Source of the DNA: CAYXZQ01 sp963717515
GTDB lineage: Archaea; Nanobdellota; Nanobdellia; Woesearchaeales; DSVV01
Reading direction: 5' to 3'
Length of the DNA stretch: 64,000 nucleotides
NCBI GenBank assembly: GCA_963717515.1
Contig: OY970338.1
Location: forward strand, 434,001-498,000
The translations under genes were made by a program, and so were the position numbers. Below the pieces are notes generated by a model. That model worked only from the letters and a program-made list of their open reading frames with translations. It searched no databases and was not told the DNA's origin. The stretch's first letter is position 1. The number at the start of each line of letters is the position of its first letter. Shown here piece by piece: positions 7,486-17,551 of the stretch.

Positions 7486-9369
7486 TCATTTAGTTTCTGT
7501 ATCCTCTTCGATATGCTTCAGTTTCTCGATATTTTCATGGGCCTGTTCATTCGGTGGCTTCCTTAATGAACTATGTCCGCTGATATCATATCCCCCTGGA
7601 GTGCTGATATCCTTCCTTGTTGCTGACTCTCTCTGAAGAAGGCTTATGCTTTCCTCTGGCTTGAGGCTTGTATCCTTCTTGAGCTTATGTATCCTGCTTT
7701 CCATGCTACGGATACCCCTTGTTTTTTTTGTATGGACCCTCCGTATATAGACAAGATATGCTATTATAAATGCCAGTATGAATAAAGGGGCAAGGATCTC
7801 TATCGCCTGAGTGGTCGGAGCAAGCCAGGAATTCCTGATCACATTCTCGAACACGAGTGTCTTGAGGACGACCTTGTTGTCGACACCATATACCTCAGGC
7901 AGAAGGTTCACGTTCGGGTTTTCGTCTGTGACATAAGTCACCTCCCACATCTCGCCCCTCTTGAGCTTTGGGACCTCCCATCTGCCCTTATCAACAGGAG
8001 CGACAGATATCTCGCTGAATACATCATCAGCACCGAGGAACTCCTTGACATACAATCCCTGGATATCGGACTCCCCCAGGTTCTGGAGCTGGAGCTGGAC
8101 ATTTATCTGGTTATCGATGCCATAGCTCAGTTTCTTCTGGATGAATATCTTCTTCTCAGGGATATACTGCCTTATGAAAGCTATCCTCTCTGAGTACAAT
8201 GTCTGATTCTCATAGTCCAGCCTGGCAGGTTCGAAATAATCCAGCCCCAAAGACTCGTTGTCGACGAACTTCAGCCTGTATTTGAGGACCATGTTCGCAT
8301 CCCTGTTGACCCTGGTATTCCAGAACAGCCGGCTGACGGAAGTCGCGTTAGCACCGCCGCTGTCCTCAACCTCAAAACCATGCGGCACCATCTCGGTGAG
8401 GTTGAAGCTCCTCGCTATCGGCGCGAAATTATTTATGTTTAATGTCACTGTCACAAAGTCTCCTGGAAACAAAACAGTCGTCGATACCCGCTTTTTTATG
8501 TACATGAGATGCTCAAGGTATTCTGTAATATTTGAAAGCTGCTCATTTTCAACAATGGAACCGTTTTCAGCCTGGTACAAGTCATTCTGGTCAAAGAGCA
8601 GGACAGAAGAACGGTCAACTATCAGCGGGGGGTAAGAATAAGTATGTACATCAGATGAGAGCCAGTACACTTCGCCCTCCGACGAATTGTAATCTATGAT
8701 GTCCTCTGTCCATCTGTCCCTGGGGGGTATTATTACAGGGCCATCTCCTCCTCCGAAATACCATGATTCCAGCTCATTGTTGGGATCCTGTTCAGGGGTC
8801 TTGATGACCTTAATGGAGGTCACATTCTGCGACACATATGCAGGATTATCAAGGGTCACGACGATAAGCCTCCTGTTCTTGCTGGATTTCACAAGCCCGG
8901 TATCGAGAGTATGGTTCTCGACGTCAGACTTCATAATATTGGATATAAGTGTGGCAATGAGGTCTGTATCCCCTTTCTTCAGGGCTGAATACATCACGCT
9001 GTGGTTGTCTGTCATAGGGTCATAAGCTGATATTCCCCTGATGGTATATCCAATATCTATTGTCTGATGAGCCTCTATGTAAGGGATTATGAACGCTCCG
9101 GATCGTATAAAATCAGTATCATTCCCCTCGATGATTGTCAACGGGCCGAGGTCAAAGCCGAATTTGGCCAAATCAAAGGAATTGTTGAATGGGTTGTGCA
9201 GAGTTACAGTGCCGTTGACCTGGACAACCCAGTACTGGTCATAATAGCTTATCACCTTTCCGCTTTCTGTCACATTCACCTGGAACCTGTCTACGGCAAA
9301 AGCATCCATTGATGCCAGAATGAGCAAAAAAAAAATGATACAGAACCTCAGCTTCATCATTCGCCTCAT
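7486..9369 (-). CDS. Large secreted membrane-anchored protein with DUF11-like domains
   Basis: This is a 627-residue protein. A signal peptide (KLRFCIIFFLLILASMDAFA) is followed by an ectodomain of about 520 residues, one transmembrane helix near 540-562 and a basic cytoplasmic tail of about 65 residues. The ectodomain includes blocks such as VTVTLNINNFAPIARSFNL...VPHGFEV, typical of DUF11/S-layer-associated beta-sandwich repeats, and many N-x-S/T sequons. The ATG at 9369 overlaps the preceding gene's stop (TAATG); a longer reading frame upstream lies inside that gene. It is the third gene of a three-gene surface-protein operon. A role in cell envelope or attachment is inferred. Confidence 0.75.
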   Translation of the reverse strand: MRRMMKLRFCIIFFLLILASMDAFAVDRFQVNVTESGKVISYYDQYWVVQVNGTVTLHNPFNNSFDLAKFGFDLGPLTIIEGNDTDFIRSGAFIIPYIEAHQTIDIGYTIRGISAYDPMTDNHSVMYSALKKGDTDLIATLISNIMKSDVENHTLDTGLVKSSKNRRLIVVTLDNPAYVSQNVTSIKVIKTPEQDPNNELESWYFGGGDGPVIIPPRDRWTEDIIDYNSSEGEVYWLSSDVHTYSYPPLIVDRSSVLLFDQNDLYQAENGSIVENEQLSNITEYLEHLMYIKKRVSTTVLFPGDFVTVTLNINNFAPIARSFNLTEMVPHGFEVEDSGGANATSVSRLFWNTRVNRDANMVLKYRLKFVDNESLGLDYFEPARLDYENQTLYSERIAFIRQYIPEKKIFIQKKLSYGIDNQINVQLQLQNLGESDIQGLYVKEFLGADDVFSEISVAPVDKGRWEVPKLKRGEMWEVTYVTDENPNVNLLPEVYGVDNKVVLKTLVFENVIRNSWLAPTTQAIEILAPLFILAFIIAYLVYIRRVHTKKTRGIRSMESRIHKLKKDTSLKPEESISLLQRESATRKDISTPGGYDISGHSSLRKPPNEQAHENIEKLKHIEEDTETK

Positions 9370-10097
9370 TAACCGTTCCTTAGCTTCCTGTGGATGAAAA
9401 AGGTTGATGCCAGCAGAATAATTATGACCATTATCCAGAAGATATTGACAGACCTTATGCCCAGCTTCGGCAGCGGAAGCACAGAATATTCGACAACCAT
9501 ATCTTCCATGTTCTCCCATTCTACTACCCTGTATTTCTGACCTCCTTCCTCTACAGTCCTGACAATCGCATCAGGAGCGTAAGTAATATGATATTTGGCA
9601 GGGATATAAAGGCTTTGCTTCTGGTTCTCGATAGGGATAGTGGTCTCTTCCAGCGGGACATTTATCTCATAGAAGAGAATCCCCTTGGTCTTGAACTCAA
9701 GGTCATAGCTCATCTTGACATTGTATGTGAATTTAGGGAGGACAGGCTCCCATACGCTTGCTACAAGGTCTGTCTCTTCTTTTGACTCGATTATCCTTGA
9801 TTTTAGCACTGTGCCGAAATCATTCTTGGCCTCCAGGTTGTGGACGACTGATGCCACTTTCTGGTTCTTGATTATCTCATGCAGCTTGAAATGCAGCTCT
9901 CCGGGTATAATGGGATTGGCCCCGACATTCTCCAGTGTTATCGCCCTGCTGATATGCAGCATGTCCCTGTCAAGAACAGATTTTGTCGAATAGTCCCTGA
10001 ACACGACAACATCTGCTGAGGCAAGATTTACCATTAATAACATGAATATGCAGAGTACCAAATTCTTCAATTGTTTTCCACTTAAATGCATTAACAT
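9369..10097 (-). CDS. Secreted protein with C-terminal membrane anchor
   Basis: The 242-residue protein has an N-terminal signal segment (about 11-28, ending SADVVV), an ectodomain of about 185 residues and a C-terminal transmembrane helix (about 216-235) with a short basic end RKLRNG. It has no cysteines in the ectodomain and no recognised domain. It is coupled by a one-base overlap to the large DUF11-like protein downstream and lies 26 bases after a third surface protein. The shared topology suggests the three act together at the cell surface. Confidence 0.65.
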   Translation of the reverse strand: MLMHLSGKQLKNLVLCIFMLLMVNLASADVVVFRDYSTKSVLDRDMLHISRAITLENVGANPIIPGELHFKLHEIIKNQKVASVVHNLEAKNDFGTVLKSRIIESKEETDLVASVWEPVLPKFTYNVKMSYDLEFKTKGILFYEINVPLEETTIPIENQKQSLYIPAKYHITYAPDAIVRTVEEGGQKYRVVEWENMEDMVVEYSVLPLPKLGIRSVNIFWIMVIIILLASTFFIHRKLRNG

Positions 10098-10123
10098 TAT
10101 CCCCCCTTTTTTAGGATAATTGA

Positions 10124-12013
10124 TTATGAATTTGATTTGCCCTTCCTGACTGATCCCGCTTCTTTTGTCTCATCCAGCTTCTTGTTTATCTTGTTAGTTA
10201 TCACAAGATTGGTCACGTTGACCACAATAAGGAATGCAACGATCCCAAGGTAAAGTATCTCTTTTGAGTAGGATTGGAGACCTGTTATCACTGCAATAAC
10301 AGGCGACACTCCTGCACCATCTACCTTGAGCGGATCTAAACCTACTATGTAGAGATCAGATACCTTGTATTCACCTGTGCCGTTGACCTTGTAGGAAACA
10401 TTCCAGCTGTAATTCCCCCCTCCTGTCGCTTGAGGCCCGCTCTTCGGTCCGAGAGATGAGTTCATGGTCCCTTTCCAGGGGATGTCCCATTTATATGACA
10501 TTCCGTAATAGTCAGACGACGGAACTCCCACAGAGAGGTTTGTACAATAGCTTCCAGTCGGACACTTGAACGGGGCTGGAGTCATACCCCAGACCTTGAA
10601 ATTATCAGGGATGAAGTCATAGACAGTCACCATCTCAAACTGCGGTGTCCATCCATTGCCGATGTTCTCGACCCTTATGTCCACCTGGTACTGGTCTTCC
10701 CCGATGTTCGATACGTTCTTCGAGACCTCAAGCCAATAGCCGTGGATAACATATATGTACTTGATGAATATCTCCTGGCCGCTTCTCGTGGTCGTATAGT
10801 TCATAATCTGGCCGTACTTGTTGGTTATCGCAAACTCAGGCTTCATCCAGACGATGGGTGGTGGATAGGAGCTGTTCGATCCGTCTGTAAAATTAAAAGT
10901 CCAGTAATAGCTGGAGTTCCCCCATAATGTAGATATATTGATCTCCTTCATGGGCCCGCCTGAAGGATTGGTATAATTCACGGTCAGGGGTCCCCATACT
11001 GTGCCTGAGGTATCATTCGACGGGTCAATGTTCTGCGTGACCCACAGAGTGACCCTGTTTATGTCAAAAGTGATATTTAGGTCTGTCCCTATCTGCGGCC
11101 TTATCTCATATGTCACATTATGGCTCAGCGCATTGTCAGCGGGCTGGGTTATCCTCTTCTGGAAACTGAAATTTATTGCAGATGTCGCATTTACCTGGTC
11201 CAGAGAGAGATTTGATATGAGCACTCCTACATCATATGAGATGTTCTCGAATATCGCCTGGTATGAGGCTGTGAAAGGAACAGAGTACGGCGCCCTCACG
11301 CGGTATGTTATGTTCTTCGACTGGTTGAATACTAGTGTCCCGCCGTTTGGCGACCACCACCACCTGTAATCAGAAGTGCCATTCCCGACGACATTGGGAT
11401 AATCACCCAGGGGATAAAGGTATTCGAGTGAAAAATTGAACAATGAGCTGTTCCAGGGTATCTGCACTGCCCTTATCGAGATATTGATATTATTTACAGG
11501 GACTGCAAGATTGTTGTAATTCAGTATCTTCTGGTTGATTGTCCAGTTATGGCCTGCAAGGACTTTCCTGTTGAACCCATGGTCAAAATTCGTATACAAT
11601 GTCGTCACATTCAAGGGTGGTGGAGCATCAGTGCAGTTGATGGAATAATAATAGGTGCTGAAATTGTCAGTGCGGAGGGAAGGGATATGAATAATGATGC
11701 CTGTACCGGGACTGCCGCTTATCTGGTTGCCGTACTTGGTGTTTGGGTCCCATGTGAAATTGCTGAGCATGTTGTCTGTATTTGAGAATTTCAGGTATAT
11801 GTCAGAGATAGTCTCCTGTCCGGGATTCGTGATATTCAGGGTGCCATTAATCACGCATGAGGTTACATTCGTCGTTAGATAGAAATGCTCTGCAAATGTC
11901 GTGTTCTTATAGATCTTCTCTTCCATCGTGATATTGAGATGGGTCCCTGCAGCGCAAACAGCAAATGCATTTATTATCAACAGAAAAATCAGAATATAAC
12001 TTGATTTTTTCAT
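10124..12013 (-). CDS. Large glycoprotein-like surface protein with C-terminal anchor
   Basis: This is a 629-residue protein. It has a signal peptide (about 4-22), an ectodomain exceptionally rich in Asn, Tyr, Trp and N-x-S/T sequons, one transmembrane helix near 590-612 and a lysine-rich tail. A late region (KNVSNIGEDQYQVDIRVENIGNG...DFIPDNFKVWG) resembles DUF11-like repeats, as in the gene at 7486. The sequon density suggests heavy N-glycosylation. It is the first gene of the cluster and starts 20 bases after a CTTTTAATC run. It could be a cell-surface adhesin or envelope layer protein; the exact role is not known. Confidence 0.7.
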   Translation of the reverse strand: MKKSSYILIFLLIINAFAVCAAGTHLNITMEEKIYKNTTFAEHFYLTTNVTSCVINGTLNITNPGQETISDIYLKFSNTDNMLSNFTWDPNTKYGNQISGSPGTGIIIHIPSLRTDNFSTYYYSINCTDAPPPLNVTTLYTNFDHGFNRKVLAGHNWTINQKILNYNNLAVPVNNINISIRAVQIPWNSSLFNFSLEYLYPLGDYPNVVGNGTSDYRWWWSPNGGTLVFNQSKNITYRVRAPYSVPFTASYQAIFENISYDVGVLISNLSLDQVNATSAINFSFQKRITQPADNALSHNVTYEIRPQIGTDLNITFDINRVTLWVTQNIDPSNDTSGTVWGPLTVNYTNPSGGPMKEINISTLWGNSSYYWTFNFTDGSNSSYPPPIVWMKPEFAITNKYGQIMNYTTTRSGQEIFIKYIYVIHGYWLEVSKNVSNIGEDQYQVDIRVENIGNGWTPQFEMVTVYDFIPDNFKVWGMTPAPFKCPTGSYCTNLSVGVPSSDYYGMSYKWDIPWKGTMNSSLGPKSGPQATGGGNYSWNVSYKVNGTGEYKVSDLYIVGLDPLKVDGAGVSPVIAVITGLQSYSKEILYLGIVAFLIVVNVTNLVITNKINKKLDETKEAGSVRKGKSNS

Positions 12014-12130
12014 TTTTTCCCTCTTTTAATCAATCTAGCCTGTATACTTTTAAATATATTAATATTACTTTTCTTATAATTGCTATATAAATCTTTCGAT
12101 TTTTTGGGATTTTCAATGCATTAGCACCCA

Positions 12131-13072
12131 TCAGCTCCTATAATACTCAGCCGCTTTTTCAGGCGGCATTGAATTTATAATAGTCTCGGTGCCGAACTCA
12201 AACCCCGCCCTGATGCTTGTCCTCGGCATCACAACAATGTGAAAATGCATGTCCTTCACCCCGTAATGGAGATAATAATTAAATGCGATATTGAGGTCCC
12301 TGAGCTTCTTAAGAAGCTTTGAAAGGAGCTCTGCCATGCCAGCTATCTCTTGATCATCAAGCTCATGAAAAGAGATGACATGCCTCTTAGGGAAAATCCA
12401 AGCCTCAAAAGGGGATGCAGAAGCATACGGTGCAAAAGATACTGATGTGCTGTTTTCAGCTATCCTCCTGTCCCCGCCCTTCTCAATCCCGATAATGCTG
12501 CAGTACGGGCATGCTTGATACCTGCTCACAGCAGCCTCCTTTTCCCTGATTATCCCTGGCACGAGATTGTATCCTATGACCTGAGAATGGGAATGGACGA
12601 TGCTTGTCCCAGCATTCTTCTTGTGGTTCTTGAAGACAAGGACATATTTCACATGCTCAAGGGAGATTATAGCTTTTATCCTCTGGATGTAAACTCTGAA
12701 CAATTCAGCGATATCAGATGGTTCAAGGTCCCAAAGCTGCCTTACATGTTCAGGGGTCTCGACTATCACTTCGTGCTTCCCGACTGCATCAGCAAATGTG
12801 AAGAAAGTGTCGTGTGTCTCGAGCACTGTGTTGCCCTCTGCCTGCACAGCAGGAAACTTGTTGTCAAAGACCCTCATCTGCCACCTGCCATCCTTCTCTG
12901 TCCTGTAGATCTCAGGCGGGGTCGATACCTCATTTCCAGGGCAGAAAAAACACTTGACATCCTCTCCCTTGATGTCTTGCTCCAGCCTGAACTGGTCAGG
13001 CCTCTTAGCCCGTTCCCCTGCAATTATCACATATCTGTCAAGGATATAATCCTTCCTGAGTTGTGGCATCAT
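12131..13072 (-). CDS. galT: Galactose-1-phosphate uridylyltransferase
   Basis: This is a HIT-superfamily enzyme that exchanges UMP between UDP-glucose and galactose-1-phosphate (Leloir pathway). The 313 residues show the zinc-type CFFCPGNE (Cys41, Cys44), NKFPAV at 71-76 and the active-site HSHSQ (160-164), with His162 as the expected nucleophile. The later HDHF-like pattern is MHFHIVVMPR. It lies 77 bases downstream of the GT3 glycogen synthase on the same strand and is probably in the same operon, linking it to sugar-nucleotide supply for polysaccharide or glycoprotein synthesis. Two consecutive ATGs are possible starts. Confidence 0.93.
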   Translation of the reverse strand: MMPQLRKDYILDRYVIIAGERAKRPDQFRLEQDIKGEDVKCFFCPGNEVSTPPEIYRTEKDGRWQMRVFDNKFPAVQAEGNTVLETHDTFFTFADAVGKHEVIVETPEHVRQLWDLEPSDIAELFRVYIQRIKAIISLEHVKYVLVFKNHKKNAGTSIVHSHSQVIGYNLVPGIIREKEAAVSRYQACPYCSIIGIEKGGDRRIAENSTSVSFAPYASASPFEAWIFPKRHVISFHELDDQEIAGMAELLSKLLKKLRDLNIAFNYYLHYGVKDMHFHIVVMPRTSIRAGFEFGTETIINSMPPEKAAEYYRS

Positions 13073-13149
13073 TCACCCCTTTTACAGGTCATTGATATCA
13101 TCTTATTAAATAGAAGGTATATAAATGTATCTGATGAGAGGTCATCTGT

Positions 13150-14955
13150 TCATCTGGTGAGCGCAAGATTGTGTGCCCTTATGTAATTATCCACAAGCAC
13201 CTTCCAGTCTGCGAATTCAGACAGCTCCTTTGCATACATCTTCTGCTCAACCCTGTCTTTCCTGTGAAGCTGTGAATAATGATATAGGATGTCGACGAAA
13301 TCCTTGACGACCTGCTCCTCGTCCCTGTTGAACCTTTCCAGGATGAATATACCTCCCTTATCAGCGCTGTCCAGGTCCTTTATCTTCTTCCTGATGAACC
13401 TGCCGAATCCGGCCAGGTCAGTCGTCACTGCCGGAACCCCGAGGGCGGCACTCTCCAGAGGCGTATACCCCCATGGCTCATAATAGCTTGGAAATACACC
13501 TAGATGGCATCCCTGTATCGCATCATAATATTTAAGACCGATGAGATTGTCATTCCCGTCAAGGTATACCGGATACTGTATTACCTTCACTGCATCCTCT
13601 TTCCTGTTATGGAGCCCGTTCTGACGAAATGCGCTTGTTATCTGGTCGTCATTCTCATTGAACAGGTAGTGAGTCGACAAGAGAGGGTTTCCCGCCCTTG
13701 AGAACTGCAGCCTCTGCTTCTTTATCTCAAGGAGGAATTCCTTATCGAAAATCGTCTCCTTGGAGAGGCTGTTCTGCGTCAGTATGCTGTTTATGAGCTT
13801 TGACTTGAATTCAGGCAGGGTCCTGTCCACAAATCCCTTTATCTGCTCATACTTGTCCTCTGCCTCGAGCAGCTCTGTCTTAATCCCATTCACGCCCGTA
13901 GGTATCCAGAAGAAGCTGACTATTGTCTTTCTTGAGCCCTGCTCTTTCAGAAGCCCATTGAGCCTGCCCAGGGCCCTTATGAATATGTCAAGGCCCTTGT
14001 TCTTGAACTCATACCTGCCGACGATGAAAAGGATGATTGTCTTCTCGACATCGAATGTGTAATACGGAAAAAAATAGTATGAGAGGAATTCGCGGATGAC
14101 ATCCCGGCACTGCTTGTGCTTGATTGAGCATTCCTCAAAATTAGGGAACTTCTCTATGTCAAGGCCGTTGAGCAGGAGGACATCGGCCTTCCTTCCCAGT
14201 ACCTTTTCAGCCTCAATCGCGGTTATCTCGCTGACTGTGGTGAATATGTCTGAATCCTGTGCACATGACCTCTCAGTTAGGAACTTGTCCTGGACATTGC
14301 TCGAGTAAGCCTCCTTCTCGGGATCCATCGTATCCAACATCGAATACAGGTCCTTTCCTCCTCCTGCCAGGCTCCTGCCAAGCATTGTCGCATGCGTAGT
14401 GAAGACTGTCCCTATCCTTGAGGCATTCGATTTAAGGAAGAGCATCGCAATGCCTGAGAGCCATTCATGGAAGTGCCCGACAATCTTCTCATTGCCGTAT
14501 TCCTCTGATATGTAATGGAGCAGCTTCCCGACAGCATACGACCATATCATAGGCTCCTCGAAATCCCAATGTGAATAAAGGCTGTCTATCCTGTATGATT
14601 CCCAGAGCCACTTCTTGATATCGTTCTTTGCAGGGATAATCTTCTGGAAATTCACAAGGATGACCTGCGGCTCTCCCTTGACCTGCCAATTCCCGAAATA
14701 ACAGATTATGCCCTCTTTTTCAAGCCTGTCAAATACCCTCTTCAGCCTCTCGGGTGGGACAACCTGCTGGGTCTCAAGCCTGGCTTTATCTGGGAAATAC
14801 GGACCGATAAGAAAATAATTGTGATATCGCTCTTTCATGAGCTCGACCTTGGATTTCACGACAGTATATATTCCGCCAACCTTGTTGCATACTTCCCACG
14901 ACACTTCGAACAGCATGTCAGCTTTCGCTCTCTCGTTCCCGCTCTCCATATCCAA
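13150..14955 (-). CDS. Glycogen/starch synthase, GT3-like family
   Basis: This 601-residue glycosyltransferase transfers glucose from a nucleotide sugar to an alpha-glucan. The N-terminus FEVSWEVCNKVGGIYTVVKSK is the donor-site motif of the GT3 (animal/fungal-type) synthases. TTHATMLGR follows, and the C-terminal block FPSYYEPWGYTPLESAALGVPAVTTD contains the E-x7-E motif. Usual GT3 enzymes are 600-700 residues. A TATA-like AGTATAAATAC lies about 20 bases upstream of the ATG. GalT follows, and a GH15-like hydrolase is at 45007; together they point to glycogen-like storage. GT5 enzymes are the alternative, but the N-terminus and WEVCNKVGG favour GT3. Confidence 0.9.
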   Translation of the reverse strand: MDMESGNERAKADMLFEVSWEVCNKVGGIYTVVKSKVELMKERYHNYFLIGPYFPDKARLETQQVVPPERLKRVFDRLEKEGIICYFGNWQVKGEPQVILVNFQKIIPAKNDIKKWLWESYRIDSLYSHWDFEEPMIWSYAVGKLLHYISEEYGNEKIVGHFHEWLSGIAMLFLKSNASRIGTVFTTHATMLGRSLAGGGKDLYSMLDTMDPEKEAYSSNVQDKFLTERSCAQDSDIFTTVSEITAIEAEKVLGRKADVLLLNGLDIEKFPNFEECSIKHKQCRDVIREFLSYYFFPYYTFDVEKTIILFIVGRYEFKNKGLDIFIRALGRLNGLLKEQGSRKTIVSFFWIPTGVNGIKTELLEAEDKYEQIKGFVDRTLPEFKSKLINSILTQNSLSKETIFDKEFLLEIKKQRLQFSRAGNPLLSTHYLFNENDDQITSAFRQNGLHNRKEDAVKVIQYPVYLDGNDNLIGLKYYDAIQGCHLGVFPSYYEPWGYTPLESAALGVPAVTTDLAGFGRFIRKKIKDLDSADKGGIFILERFNRDEEQVVKDFVDILYHYSQLHRKDRVEQKMYAKELSEFADWKVLVDNYIRAHNLALTR

Positions 14956-15127
14956 AATTTATAGAACAGGTAGTATTTATACTTTTAACACTACCACGAA
15001 ATAGTAAGGAGCACGGAGAATTTCCTGATGATTTAACAATTTACAGCTTATTCAGTTGTCGAATTGCAGAAATAATTTATGGCATGGCCTTGAATAGAAA
15101 AGATTTAATAGTAATCCTGCCTTACTG

Positions 15128-15547
15128 ATGCTAATGGACATGAATATGGACATGCAAAAGATAACGATAATCAGGCTCAGGAAGCCGATGAAGAAGGACA
15201 TCAATGAGGAGCTCCAGTGGCTCGGGACAAGCCTTGGCCTCTTCAGCCTGAGGGACAGGGACAAGAGCTGCTTTCGCATATTCATCGAGCTCCTGAAAAG
15301 CACCAAGAAGCACAGAGGCCTCTCAAGCGACGAGATTGCGTACAGGCTCAAGATCTCGCGAGGGACTGTCATCCATCATATAAAGAAGCTGAAAGGCTCT
15401 GGCCTGGTTGTAATTGACAATAAAAGATATCTCCTGAGGGTGGACAACCTCAGCCTGCTTGTCGACGAGGTCAAGCATGACCTGGAGAGGGCATATGAAG
15501 ACCTCAGGGACGTCGCAAAGGATATCGACCTCAAGCTGGGATTATGA
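15128..15547 (+). CDS. Winged-helix transcription regulator
   Basis: This protein of about 139 residues has a winged HTH in the middle: LSSDEIAYRLKISRGTVIHHIKKLKGSGLVVIDNKRYLLR. A C-terminal helix (about 107-139) could mediate dimers. The fold resembles ArsR/MarR-like archaeal regulators. Several ATGs crowd the start (15128, 15134 and later), and a TATA-like GATTTAATAG lies at about 15103-15112. It is followed at once by the pilus-like operon, whose TATA box is embedded in an inverted repeat, so local control of the pilus genes is a reasonable inference. Confidence 0.8.
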   Translation: MLMDMNMDMQKITIIRLRKPMKKDINEELQWLGTSLGLFSLRDRDKSCFRIFIELLKSTKKHRGLSSDEIAYRLKISRGTVIHHIKKLKGSGLVVIDNKRYLLRVDNLSLLVDEVKHDLERAYEDLRDVAKDIDLKLGL

Positions 15548-15571
15548 TGGTCTCACTGGAAAATTTACCGT

Positions 15572-15587
15572 AAAGTATTTAAACTTT
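15572..15587. promoter_or_regulatory. Inverted repeat over the pilus operon TATA box
   Basis: AAAGT at 15572-15576 and ACTTT at 15583-15587 flank ATTTAA. The central GTATTTAAAC resembles a TATA box, about 60 bases before the ATPase start. A ribosome site (AGGGGTTGA) follows near 15630. A protein bound here would block TBP, and the HTH gene immediately upstream is the obvious candidate. Confidence 0.45.
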
Positions 15588-15643
15588 GAATCTCCTGGAT
15601 TTCCGGGTATTAATAATATTTGAAAAAAAAGGGGTTGAAATGA

Positions 15644-17548
15644 ATGTTTAAAACAAAGGCAGACCTATTGGTAGAATTTCTTGAGGCGAAGGGGAAAGTC
15701 TCTGTCGATGAACTGACCACACTTCTTGACACAAAAAAAGAGGTGATCCTTGCCTATGCACAGTATCTGGAGGAGGAGGGGGTCGTATCTGTAAGATTCC
15801 GGCCGACAACACAGCTCGCATTCGTCAGGAGCCCGGAGACCGGCCTGCAGTTCCGAGATGAGAAGGAGATAATAAACAAGATAAAGATCCTGCTTGAGGT
15901 CAACAACCTTAAGGCAGTCAACAAGCTGCTTTATGACCTCTATTCATTGTCAAAGAAATCCAGGGACGAGAAGCTTGTGGTCATGTACAAGAAGGCATAT
16001 GATTTCTTCTATGATTACCTGAAGAGGATGAAGATTGTGGAGATGCCCTCAGAAGAGAGGAAAAAGAAGGTAAGAGAGCTCATCAAGGAGATAGACAGCT
16101 ACAAGATACATACTGACAAGTTCTTCATGTTCGTAAGGATAGTCAAGCAGGAATTCGAGCTTGTCCCATACTACATCCTGTCTCTGCTGGAATACGGGAG
16201 GGTGACTGAGATAATCCTGAACAAGGTCAAGGAAGAGATTGTCCATTCGATAACACTCAAGTCTGTGCCTAATTCTGAAGATGAACAGGCAGCAATAGAG
16301 AATGAGTTCAAGACAAAGCTCTTCAACAAATTGACGTTCCTTTTCCCTGAGATCCCTGAATCGAAAATAGTGGCTCTCGGCGAATATATCAGGCTCACAA
16401 CACTTGGCCTCGGCGAGATAGAGGTCCTGCTGAGGGACAAGGAGATAGAGGAGATTGTGATAAACAACGCAAATGAGCCAGTATGGATATACCATCGGAA
16501 GCATTCATGGCTGAAGACAAATGTCATCCCGAAGAATGAGGATACTATCAAGCATTATGCAACACTCGCTGGAAGGGTCGTCAACAAGGACATAACCCTG
16601 CTAAATCCGCTGCTTGATGCCCATCTTCAGACAGGGGACAGGATAAATGCGACGCTTGCACCAATCACAACGAAAGGCAACACAATAACAATCAGGAAAT
16701 TCGCGACAAAGCCCTGGACAATAACACATCTTATCAGGAACGGGACACTGGACTATACGACATCAGCGCTGATCTGGTTCGCAGTGCAGTACGAGCTGAG
16801 CCTGCTGATAGTCGGCGGAACTGGAAGCGGAAAGACAAGCACTCTGAATGTGATAACCAACTTCTTCCCGCCGAACCAGAGGATAATATCCATTGAGGAC
16901 ACAAGGGAGCTCACACTGCCTGACTCGCTCCATTGGGTCGCAATGCAGACTAGGCTGCCTAATCCTGAGGGTGAGGGGGAGATAAGCATGCTAGACCTAG
17001 TCATCAATTCCCTCAGGATGAGGCCTGACAGGATAATCGTCGGAGAGATAAGGAGGAAGAAAGAGGCTGAGGTGCTCTTCGAGGCGATGCATACAGGGCA
17101 CAGCGTCTATGGGACACTCCACGCAAACAGCGTCAGCGAGGCTGTCATCAGGCTTACCAACCCACCGATTGAGCTACCGAAAAACCTGCTGAATTCAATA
17201 TCCCTAATGATTGTCCAGAACAGGAACAGGAGGACAAATATCAGGAGGACTTTCCAGGTAGCTGAGATACTCGAGGACGGCAGCCCGAACCTGCTCTTTG
17301 AATATGATATCTCGAAAGAGCAGATGAAGCCGATGAACAAGCCCATAAGACTCTACAAGACACTCAAGCTGTTCTCAGGTCTCAGCGAAACCCAGATCAG
17401 GGATGACATGAAAGACAAGATAAGGCTGCTAAAATATTTCGTCAAGAATGACATGGATGATATCCATGAGATAGGATCAGTGGTCAGCGACTACTATTCA
17501 AACAAGGAATACGTCTTTAAAAGGCTCTTCAAGGACTACAAGCTATAG
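15644..17548 (+). CDS. Type IV pilus/archaellum-type secretion ATPase (FlaI/TadA-like)
   Basis: This 634-residue hexameric ATPase is thought to power pilin extrusion. An N-terminal domain of about 220 residues, rich in charged helices, precedes the conserved secretion ATPase core. Walker A GGTGSGKTS lies near 391-399. The ISIEDTRELTLP Asp box, the Walker B-like region DRIIVGEIRR and the His box GHSVYGTLHANS follow. The next two genes are TadC/FlaJ-like membrane proteins and then pilins, the standard order for archaeal adhesion pili. It is longer than typical FlaI (about 550) because of the N-terminal domain. The AGGGGTTGA site precedes the ATG. Confidence 0.93.
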   Translation: MFKTKADLLVEFLEAKGKVSVDELTTLLDTKKEVILAYAQYLEEEGVVSVRFRPTTQLAFVRSPETGLQFRDEKEIINKIKILLEVNNLKAVNKLLYDLYSLSKKSRDEKLVVMYKKAYDFFYDYLKRMKIVEMPSEERKKKVRELIKEIDSYKIHTDKFFMFVRIVKQEFELVPYYILSLLEYGRVTEIILNKVKEEIVHSITLKSVPNSEDEQAAIENEFKTKLFNKLTFLFPEIPESKIVALGEYIRLTTLGLGEIEVLLRDKEIEEIVINNANEPVWIYHRKHSWLKTNVIPKNEDTIKHYATLAGRVVNKDITLLNPLLDAHLQTGDRINATLAPITTKGNTITIRKFATKPWTITHLIRNGTLDYTTSALIWFAVQYELSLLIVGGTGSGKTSTLNVITNFFPPNQRIISIEDTRELTLPDSLHWVAMQTRLPNPEGEGEISMLDLVINSLRMRPDRIIVGEIRRKKEAEVLFEAMHTGHSVYGTLHANSVSEAVIRLTNPPIELPKNLLNSISLMIVQNRNRRTNIRRTFQVAEILEDGSPNLLFEYDISKEQMKPMNKPIRLYKTLKLFSGLSETQIRDDMKDKIRLLKYFVKNDMDDIHEIGSVVSDYYSNKEYVFKRLFKDYKL

Positions 17549-17551
17549 CAG

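Noticed and set aside
15052..15372. Minus-strand frames opposite the HTH gene
   Set aside because: The plus strand encodes a convincing winged helix; the minus frames show no family and no promoter.
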